The translations under genes and the position numbers were made by a program. The notes under the pieces are model-generated. The model was given only the letters and a program-made list of their open reading frames with translations, ran no database searches and had not been told where the DNA came from. Of a DNA stretch of 64,000 nt, positions 56,950 through 64,000 are shown piece by piece (the stretch's first letter is position 1; the number at the start of each line of letters is the position of its first letter). The DNA is from Periplaneta americana (Eukaryota; Arthropoda; Insecta; Blattodea; Blattidae), in assembly GCF_040183065.1 (NCBI RefSeq), contig NC_091121.1:38281287-38345286 (forward strand), given 5' to 3'.

Positions 56950-57766
56950 TTGTAACAACTAAATCAACAATATTTTATTATATTGCTTACATCTTACAAT
57001 AATACGCAGTTTGTATATCAAAAATAAATATTAAAGTGCAGAATACGGATTATCTTAAAAAAAAAAGATAAGATATTGTCATGTAATGTTTCATGAATGA
57101 TGTAATAGTATATTCTTCAATATGTTTTAACATTAATATTCTGCTAACAACGTCAAAAATTTTGTCACTACACAACGTAAAGCGGGTAATTCTCCAATAT
57201 CTTATGCGTAGTCCTCAACGAGTGTGAAAGGCCATTGAAAATATAGTCATAAAATGAATACCATGGAATATAAAGTTCTAGTTTAGCTGAATCTTCAAGC
57301 CTCTCGTTTATAGGAAGTTTTTGTGAAATATGCACACTTTTGAGGTTGCGGTGGAGATGGACCAAGATCAAGTAAGAAGTATGTTGTACTAGTCCATTAA
57401 CAAACTATCTTGCAATTAAATGACCTTCATTCGCATCTTCATACTCCAACTGCCTAAATTTGATAATCTAGACTGCCATGCTCTCTGCTCGTGATTTGTG
57501 TACTGACTCCTTGAAAATGTTTGTTTTCTTATAACTTGTTGGCCACCACATCTTGAAAAGCAATATGTCAGCTGAAGTAATCAATTTTAAAGAAAATCTC
57601 CTCTTGACACTTGAAGGAATTAGTTCTCCATACTGCTCTGGAGTGTAGATTGTCTGCCCTTCTTATAAGCCTCTTAACAGTCTCAAAATTTCTATCACAG
57701 GCCAAAAATGATTGCCCTCTGATAGAAAAGATATGACTGATTTTCATCAGTCGTCCACTATCAACC
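56950..57766 (-). pseudogene. Antisense transposon-protein pseudogene, C-terminal part (duplicate 2)
   Basis: On the minus strand from 57752: GRLMKISHIFSIRGQSFLAC then DRNFETVKRLIRRADNLH, a frameshift, PEQYGELIPSSVKRRFSLKL, ILLFKMWWPTSYKKTN, two stops, and the 67-codon frame 57371-57168 (HRNLKSVHISQKLPINERLE). The G-H-S-F-(L/M)-P-C-D-R-x-F-like core and WWP block recall an uncharacterised protein (DUF7869-like) abundant in arthropod transposons. It continues from 59036-59515 across the LINE insertion. Function unknown. Confidence 0.55.
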
Positions 57767-59021
57767 TAACTCCATATGTAGATGAAATTATTGGGGATCA
57801 TCAGTGTGGTTTTAGGCGTAATAGATCAACTATTGACCAGATATTTTTGTATTCGACAGATAATGGAGAAAAAATGGGAATATAAGGGTAGAGTGCATCA
57901 GTTATTCACAGATTTCAAAAAGGCATATGACTCGGTTAAGAGAGAAGTTTTATATGATTTTCTTATTGAATTTGGTATTCCCAAGAAACTAGTTCGATTA
58001 ATTAAAATGTGTCTCAGTGAAACGTACAGCAGAGTTTGTATAGGTCAGTTTCTGTCAGATGTGTTTCCAATTCATTGTGGGCTAAAGCAAGGAGATGCAC
58101 TATCATCTTTACATTTAACTTTGCTCTAGAGTATAACATTAGGAAAGTCCAGGATAATACAGAGGGTTTGGAATTGAACGGGTTACATCGGCTGCTTGTC
58201 TATGCGGATGATGTGAATATGTTAGGAGGAAATCCACAAACGATTAGGGAAAACACGGGAATTTTACTGGAAGCAAGTAAAGAGATAGGTTTGGAAATAA
58301 ATCCCAAAAAGACAAAGTATATGATTATGTCTCGTGACCAGAATATTGGACGAAATGGAAATATAAAAATTGGAAATTTATCTATTGAAGAGGTGGAGAA
58401 GTTCAAATATCTTGGAGCAACAATAACAAATATAAATGATACTCGGGAGGAAATTAAACATAGAATAAAGATGGGAAATGCCTGTTATTATTTGGTTGAC
58501 AAGCTTTTATCATCCAGTCTGCTGTCAAAAAATCTGAAAGTTAGAATTTATAAAACAATTATATTACCAGTTGTTCTTTATGGTTGTGAAACTTGGACTC
58601 TCACTTTGAGAGAGGAACAAATATTAAGGGTGTTTGAGAATAAAGTGTTTAGGAAAATATTTGGGGCTAAGAGGGATGAAGTTACAGGAGAATGGAGAAA
58701 GTTACACAACACAGAACTGCACGCATTGTATTCTTCACTTGACATAATTAGGAACATTAAATCCAGACGTTTGAGATGGGCAGGGCATGTAGCACGTATG
58801 GGCGAATCCAGAAATGCATATAGAGTGTTAATTGGGAGGCCGGAGGGAAGAAGATCTTTAGGGAGGCCGAGACGTAGATGGGAAGGTAATATTAAAATGG
58901 ATTTGAGGGAGGTGGGATACGATGATAGAGAATGGATTAACCTTGCTCAGGATAGGGACCAATGGTGGGCTTATGTGAGGGCAGTAATGAACCTCCAGGT
59001 TCCTTAAAAGCCAGTAAGTAA
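57767..59021 (+). mobile_element. LINE family D, right copy, 14-bp TSD
   Basis: Same start as the middle copy. The 323-codon frame 58036-59007 carries YADD and ends [20 protein letters not shown] ... [13 protein letters not shown]. Duplication GTCCA(C/T)TATCAACC at 57753-57766 and 59022-59035 shows this is the original insertion in the antisense pseudogene. Its 3' 300 bases differ from the other two copies ([10 protein letters not shown] against [10 protein letters not shown]). Confidence 0.93.
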
Positions 59022-59035
59022 GTCCATTATCAACC

Positions 59036-59515
59036 CGATTCATTAGAAAGCACACCACCGTATGGTTACAGTTCTGCCTTGCACATGCGTCGCTAAAAGG
59101 ATGTGTTTTTCTGCATTAGGAGATAGATCATTGTTAATGTAGTGAAGAAGGAAGTAGCATACTTCATTCGTGGTATTTCTACCTTGTTCTCCATCGCAGT
59201 CTCTTAGGAGTTATTCCATGAATGCAGATATGAAAGCACTTTCATCAAAATACAAGAAACTGTTGATTCTTGGTGTATCCCGTGTGGTTGCTGCAGCATT
59301 TCTACGACGAACAATATTTCTGGTAGTTTTAAGGCCTCTCAAATATAGATCCTGTTCATATTTTGTATGCATATTATTAAATAGCTGCATAATATTAAAC
59401 CGCGTATCATCATTGGCAGTCAACACATTCTTCGTTACCAACAAGGACAGTTGTACAGCACAAGTTTCATTTTTGCAGATAACCATATCTTTGCCTGCCA
59501 ATTGCTAATGAAACG
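59036..59515 (-). pseudogene. Antisense transposon-protein pseudogene, N-terminal part
   Basis: A 96-codon frame (59501-59211) includes FNIMQLFNNMHTKYEQDLYL and INSFLYFDESAFISAFME; after frame changes EVCYFLLHYINNDLSPNAEK and NCNHTVVCFLMNRVDNG follow. Joining over the 14-bp duplication keeps an open frame into GRLMKISHIF of the C-terminal part, so the LINE split one pseudogene. Same uncharacterised family. Confidence 0.5.
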
Positions 59516-59654
59516 AAACATGGAACAAATACCTTTTTGCAGCATTCGATGAGTCTATCTAAGGAGTTGCAGTTTCCACAATAATTTTCATGTAAAATTT
59601 CTACCTTGGGACTAGGAGAGATAGCGCTGCACAACTTCTAATCACTAAATTATG

Positions 59655-59960
59655 CACCAATATGTCTGGGCTAAAACCCAACTCTCAGTGCATATGAAGA
59701 GAAGGTATATGTCACTGTTGATAGTGATTCGTCAGTCGGATGGGGACGTTAAGCCTGGCGGCCTCCTTGGTGCTATTCGAGAGGAGTAGGCTATGTGCCA
59801 GCGATGGGTTTCTCCTTCTCCCTTCCTCACCATCATCATCATCCTCACCCATTCCCTACACTACACTTACACATACACTCACCCTAGTACACAATGTAAC
59901 TCTCACAGATACACATCATGTGGTGTGCAACTTGAAAGCGCACGCGCGCACACACACACA
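59655..59960. repeat. Repeat family N, copy 1
   Basis: GTAGGCTATGTGCCAGCGATGG, CACCATCATCATCATCCTCACC and CTACACTACACTTACAC... recur at 62662-63115. The leading GTCAGTCGGATGGGGACGTT resembles a LINE or SINE 3' end. It ends in a CA/CG-rich simple repeat (59940-59962). Confidence 0.65.
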
Positions 59961-60029
59961 CAAAACTAATTTTTACAAAAGTCCTTTTTGCAGAACTCAA
60001 TTTAATTTGATTTACAAATACATTTTTTG

Positions 60030-60260
60030 AAGGAATGTCCTCTTTCTTTGCTCATTTCTTGATACGAACTCATCTCACATCTTCTCCAGATCTAATGCCT
60101 TAGCAGCCTCCTTGTGGACATGTAAAATGCTCACAGAATTTAACCTCTGCTGTCCCATAGTTGAAGTCTTTTAAGACCAGAGAAAAATCTCTCTGCTGTT
60201 GCTGTTGACACAGGAATCATCATCACAATTTAAAAAAAAGTTGTACAGTTCTGAGAGCAT
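60030..60260 (-). pseudogene. hAT transposase dimerisation domain remnant
   Basis: Minus strand: IPVSTATAERFFSGLKRLQ, frameshift, STMGQQRLNSVSILHVHKEA, KALDLEKM, stop, DEFVSRNEQRKRTF. PV(S/T)TATAER.FS.L...K and M...RL..L.ll..H are the hallmark of the C-terminal hAT dimerisation domain (ZMYM1/P52rIPK-like). The RKRTF end is encoded by GAAAGAGGACATTC, which is also a core word of family P, so P is the downstream end of this hAT family. Confidence 0.72.
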
Positions 60261-60547
60261 TTTCTCAAGATGAACTTCTTACTCTTAGTTTTGATGGCAA
60301 ATTTGTCCATTTTATAAATATCTATAGCATCACTAACTATGAATACTCGTGTTAATAATTTATTATATCATTAATATTTATGTAGCGACAGCTTCACTTT
60401 ACTCTCACAGCTGACAAACTACACTGAGACTGAAAAACTCACTCTTCTTCATATATATTAAGGAGCCTGTGACACTGCAAATTTCGAGAATCTCGAATCG
60501 AACCCTAGCAGCAATTCGAATAGACCAAAGAGTACAGAAACTATGAT
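60261..60547. other. No gene seen
   Basis: Nothing supported. Confidence 0.3.
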
Positions 60548-60722
60548 CACAGTCAAGTATTTACAGTCACGAAGCTCAATACGTAGTAAATATGCATCCA
60601 TAGATAGTTGCTAACCACTAGAATTGCTAATATCATCTCATTACAGAAAATGCGAAATAGTACCTGCACAGTCTATTGTTCCTAGCACCCTCAAGCTTCG
60701 TGACTGTATATACTAGACTGTG
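60548..60722 (-). mobile_element. MITE family C, copy 4
   Basis: CACAGTCAAGTATTTACAG ... TATATACTAGACTGTG, 175 bp. CTATGAT before and CTATGAC after may be a target duplication (6-7 bp). Confidence 0.87.
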
Positions 60723-60787
60723 CTATGACGAACTCCTAAAGCTCGAATCTTCTTGTTTTAATAGTCAACACATGTGAATATATTTAA

Positions 60788-61335
60788 TACATAGAAGCAT
60801 TCATTTTTAATATTTATTTATTCTTTTCACTCCAAAAGCCGATGTTCTTTTCAAGTAATATAAATAAATAAGCAGAGAAAGAAGACATTCCTTCAGAAAA
60901 TACATTTGTAAATCAAATTATACTGTTGTGTTATGTTTATTTTTCTACTGTTAGGCCTACCTGTGGATATTTTAATGCATAGAAACATTCATTTTTAATA
61001 TTTACTTATTCTTTTCACTCCGAAATACAATGTTCTTTTCAAATCAATATAAATAAATAAGCAAAGAAAGAAAACATTCCTTCAGAAAATGCATTTGTAA
61101 ATCAAATTATACTGTTGTGTTATGTTTATTTTTCTACTGTTAGACCTACATGTGGATATTTTAATGCATAGAAACATTCATTTTTACTATTTACTTATTC
61201 TTTTCACTCCGAAATCCAATGTTCTTTTCAAATCAATATAAATAAATAAGCAAAGAAAGAGGACATTCCTTCAGAAAATGCATTTGTAAATCAAATTATA
61301 CTGTTGCGTTATGTTTACTTTTCTACTGTTAGGCC
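60788..61335 (+). repeat. Repeat family P, tandem, three units of about 185 bp
   Basis: Units start ATAGAA(G/A)CATTCATTTTTA at about 60791, 60980 and 61167, each with CTTATTCTTTTCACTCC, GACATTCCTTCAGAAAATGC and TTTTTCTACTGTTAGGCC. Immediately after (61338) comes CAGGGTGCGAATTAACGGGG with a G run, possibly a hAT terminus. Confidence 0.93.
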
Positions 61336-61477
61336 CAGGGTGCGAATTAACGGGGGGGGGGGGAGATGGGAGGGATTTCTCCCCCTGTTGGAAAGTTATC
61401 CCCCTCTCATAAATTCATATTAACATCTCTGCCAGAGATAACTTCTATTCCCCCCTCACAAAATATGTTGTTGTTTT

Positions 61478-62605
61478 CTAATGCCAAGCGTTTGACAATA
61501 AAGTCATTTGACCTCTTGCACTCCAATATTTTTCAAAGATATTATCATGACCAGCCACTGAAGCACAGATTTTGAGGTGTTCCGAATCCATTTCTTGGTT
61601 TGAGTTGCACAATGGGCAGTTAGGGGACTGATATATTCCAATTCTATGCAGGTATTTGGTCAAACAATCATGGCCTGATGCCAATCTAAATGCAGCTACA
61701 GACGATTTTCGTGGTAAATCGGGAATTAACTGTGGATTTTGATGCAGAGAGTTCCATTTTTTTCCATGGGATTGAGTTATCAAATTTTGTTTGTTGAAGT
61801 CTAAGTATGTAGATTTAATAAATCTTTTCACAGAGTAATACGTAGATTTAGTAACAGGTCTGTAAGTAGCAGTGCTGCCCTTCTTTGCTAAAGCATCCGC
61901 ATTCTCGTTTCCCAGGATTCCACAATGGGATGGTATCCATTGGAATACAATTCTTTTATTGAGTGATATTAATTGAGAGAGCATTTTAGTTATTTCTGCT
62001 GTTTGAGATGAAAGTGTGTGTTTAGAGAAGATTGATAGAATAGCTGCTTTGGAGTCTGACAATATAACTGCATTCCTAAATTTATTGATGTGGCATAGAA
62101 GATTCCTGAGACATTCACTTATTGCAATGATTTCACCATCAAAACTTGTTGTTCCATATCCAAGAGATCTATAAAGTGAGAAGAGACAGCACGTAACACC
62201 TGCACCGGCACCTTGTTCTCCGGAGATTAAGGATCCGTCGGTGTATAAATGAAGCCAGTTTTGTGGAGGGTACCTAATATTAATTGTCTCTAAAGACAAT
62301 TGTTTCAGTATTTCAGTGTTTACTTCTGATTTCAGTATTTCTTCTGTTAAATTTAGATTATACTCTATATTTAATAGAGTTAAAGGGTTTGGTTTAATTT
62401 GTAAGTTTTCTTTTAAATTCGGGATATTGATTTTCTGTTTTAATTCTTGAACAATGGATATGAAACTTTTTTGAGTTTTCAATCTACAGAGAGGACTGTA
62501 TGAATGCCAATTGTTTCCTGGTAATCTGATAAGTTTTTCATATTGAATCAGTGCTTTTTCTTCTATTGTCATTCTGATGCTGTTAATATTAGTGAGGAAT
62601 CTCAT
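61478..62605 (-). CDS. LINE ORF2 C-terminus: RNase H plus CCHC motif (375 codons, 5'-truncated element)
   Basis: Minus-strand frame of 375 codons without a break. RNase H residues are in order: D in HLYTDGS, E in GEIIAISE, D in ILSDSKAA, and H..N..D in WIPSHCGILGNENADALAK. After it comes CPLCNSNQEMDSEHLKIC, a CPLC...H...C zinc-knuckle-like motif. This layout is the C-terminal end of the polyprotein in RNase H-bearing LINE clades such as I and R1. The frame continues upstream of the first Met (TPIDSMRFL) to about 62635 and then stops matching, so it is a 5'-truncated copy with no RT domain. Its openness implies recent insertion. It could not act alone. Confidence 0.85.
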   Translation of the reverse strand: MRFLTNINSIRMTIEEKALIQYEKLIRLPGNNWHSYSPLCRLKTQKSFISIVQELKQKINIPNLKENLQIKPNPLTLLNIEYNLNLTEEILKSEVNTEILKQLSLETINIRYPPQNWLHLYTDGSLISGEQGAGAGVTCCLFSLYRSLGYGTTSFDGEIIAISECLRNLLCHINKFRNAVILSDSKAAILSIFSKHTLSSQTAEITKMLSQLISLNKRIVFQWIPSHCGILGNENADALAKKGSTATYRPVTKSTYYSVKRFIKSTYLDFNKQNLITQSHGKKWNSLHQNPQLIPDLPRKSSVAAFRLASGHDCLTKYLHRIGIYQSPNCPLCNSNQEMDSEHLKICASVAGHDNIFEKYWSARGQMTLLSNAWH

Positions 62606-62661
62606 AGAATCTATTGGAGTTGTTTTGATTCACAAAATATAAGTGTTTTAATATGAGTATG

Positions 62662-63115
62662 ACAGGAGTAGGCTACGTGCTGGCACCGGGTTTCTTCTTC
62701 TTTCTTCTTCACCTTCATCATCATCATCATCCTCACCGCCGACCTGATTGGCGAGATGATATAGCGCTAGCCTTCTATGCCCAAGGTTGCGGGTTCGATC
62801 CCGGGCCAGGTCGATGGCATTTAAGTGTGCTTAATGCGACAGGCTCAAGTCAGTATATTTACTGGCATGTAAAAGAACTCCTGCGGGACAAAATTCCGGC
62901 ACATCCGGCGACGCTGATAAAACCTCTGCAGTTGCAAGCGTCGTTAAATAAAACATAACATTTTCATCCTCATCCCTACACTACACTTACACGAAGACTT
63001 AACATACACTCACTCTAGTACACGACATAACTCTTCACAGATACACATCAAGCATAACGTGGCCCGCCGAAGTGGTGTGTAACTTTGGAAATGGGTCACA
63101 GTCCTGCCATCTATC
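62662..63115. repeat. Repeat family N, copy 2, split by a SINE
   Basis: GTAGGCTACGTGCTGGCACCGG and CATCATCATCATCCTCACC before the SINE, then CTACACTACACTTACACG ... CAGATACACATCAAGC after it, match copy 1 at 59790-59940. Confidence 0.7.
62736..62963 (+). mobile_element. SINE family G copy 4
   Basis: GCCGACCTGATTGGCGAGAT, B box GGTTCGATCCC, tail GCGTCGTTAAATAAAACATA. Duplication TCATCCTCA at 62727-62735 and 62964-62972, inside family N. Confidence 0.9.
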
Positions 63116-63356
63116 CACAGTATGCGGAACCCAAACCACGCAAGTGAAGTGGGTAGGCATTAGACACACACACTTTATAAAGTATAAAGTACGTAAGCAA
63201 AGAAAATAATACTGATGTATTATTATCACCAGCAAGCTGACAATAATCAATAACTTAGGAATTACACAGCTTATCTTAAGCCTGCTCATGGATATAATTA
63301 TTATTATGATCAAGATTCAAGACAAGCAACTCAGTGCGAGCAAGCATTGAGCTGTA
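63116..63356. other. No gene seen
   Basis: Nothing supported. Confidence 0.3.
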
Positions 63357-63530
63357 TCGATGCATAGAAACATTCATTTTTAATATTTACTTATTCTTTT
63401 CACTCCAAAATCCAATGTTCTTTCCAAGCCAATATAAATACATAAGCAAAGAAATAGAACTTTCCTTCAGAAAATGTATTTTGGAAGCGAGTTATAGTGT
63501 TGTGTTTACTTTTTTACTATAGGCTTAAAT
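63357..63530 (+). repeat. Repeat family P, single unit
   Basis: GCATAGAAACATTCATTTTTA ... TTCCTTCAGAAAATGTATTT ... TTTTTACTATAGGC; one unit matching 60788-61335. Confidence 0.88.
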
Positions 63531-63540
63531 GTGAATACAG

Positions 63541-64000
63541 TAAAACCCCGATAAGACGCTGTTCAATGGATCAGGTGTAAACCGCATTTTAACCGGGACC
63601 GTGTATTAGGCGGGTATACTAATTTTGACTTACTGTATATATAGTAACTATTAGCATTTTTCTTTATTAAAATACATGATTCATGAAAGGTAATATAGTA
63701 TTACTCTATTATGTAATTACTGTACTGTACGTCAAAGACATTTACAATATGTACTGCACTTAATTCTTTCGAAAAAAAAGTCACTTATAATTGTTTGCCG
63801 TGTGCGTGTTCTCCAAGTCCTCATGTTTACCACACTTCAGTTTCCTGCGATTACACCCTTCCGACGACGTCGCAGCTGTAGTGATTGAGTCGCGATTTTT
63901 TATTATCATCCTTAATATCGATGATGGGATTCCTAACGAATCAGAGAGTTGTTTCTGAGTAAGAGTACTGTTCTCATCATACTTTGTAAGATTTCCAATT
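63541..64000 (-). mobile_element. pogo/Tigger-like element, runs off the window
   Basis: CAGTAAAACCCCGATAAGAC at 63541 preceded by TA is a pogo/Tigger-type terminus. The matching end lies beyond the window. The interior carries the transposase remnant described next. Confidence 0.65.
63781..63999 (-). pseudogene. CENP-B/pogo-type HTH fragment (partial)
   Basis: The minus-strand frame enters from the right edge: TQKQLSDSLGIPSSILRMI, IKNRDSI, then RRKLKCGKHEDLENTHTANN and a stop at 63781. The pattern LGIP.STL..I(I/L)KN(R/K)D.I followed by (R/K)....(K/G)..ED(L/V)E is the N-terminal DNA-binding helix-turn-helix of pogo/CENP-B transposases. Catalytic residues would lie further on and are missing before the terminus at 63541. 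Confidence 0.65.

Larger units (their letters stand above)
54404..59021 (+). repeat. 2,317-bp tandem duplication (two units)
   Basis: Positions in 54100-56400 recur at +2,317: SINE F remnant, antisense pseudogene and LINE D. I see three differences by eye (C/T near 54154 against 56471, A55156/C57473, A55873/G58190). The junction lies inside the LINE: the middle LINE has the third LINE's 5' part and the first LINE's 3' part, switching between about 56394 and 56418. Confidence 0.95.

Overview
This is an animal nuclear window, almost certainly from an insect. Spliced exons with GT/AG borders, tRNA-derived SINEs, non-LTR retrotransposons and many terminal-inverted-repeat (TIR) transposons are all present, and there are no bacterial operons. 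I recall the LINE protein that recurs here (3' end coding ...[13 protein letters not shown]..., then a run of GTAA repeats) from cockroach genomes. A blattodean such as Periplaneta is my best guess, but that is inference and not something the sequence proves.

Host-gene content is sparse. (1) A four-exon gene lies on the + strand at 34461-39511. Phases agree across all splice junctions and it encodes about 133 residues; I do not recognise the product. (2) One exon-sized remnant of the RNA polymerase III factor gene Brf1 lies at 52065-52349. It has plausible splice borders but needs three single-base frameshifts to follow the family.

The rest is mobile DNA, much of it nested, and target-site duplications (TSDs) let the order of insertion be read. 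1-11 kb: hAT remnants, a 1.1-kb TIR family (A), LINE scraps and a long compound microsatellite. 11.4-14.4 kb: a hAT element carrying two opposed transposase remnants, then a roughly 360-bp TA-inserting MITE with a second copy of itself inside. 15.3-19.2 kb: three TIR-bounded elements side by side. The third holds a long palindrome and a five-unit, 286-bp tandem array in which every unit has a tRNA-like gene with Pol III A box, B box and T5 terminator. 19.5-34 kb: a foldback element, more family A, a LINE split by a TTA-flanked MITE, and a SINE. 34.4-39.7 kb: the four-exon gene, whose last intron holds a SINE that itself contains a hAT element with 72-bp repeats. 40.3-44.4 kb: a transposase pseudogene hit by two DNA transposons, then a second hAT copy hit by a LINE. 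44.9-64 kb: LINE 3' ends with clean TSDs, SINEs, a 185-bp repeat associated with a hAT transposase end, a 2,317-bp tandem duplication explained by exchange between two LINE copies, a 375-residue RNase H ORF of a LINE, and a pogo-like element at the right edge.

The strongest candidate for something undescribed is the tRNA-like array with its palindrome inside a 2.4-kb inverted-repeat bracket (16832-19223). Next are the duplication at 54-59 kb and the unassigned four-exon gene. No database search was run; family names are from recognition of motifs.
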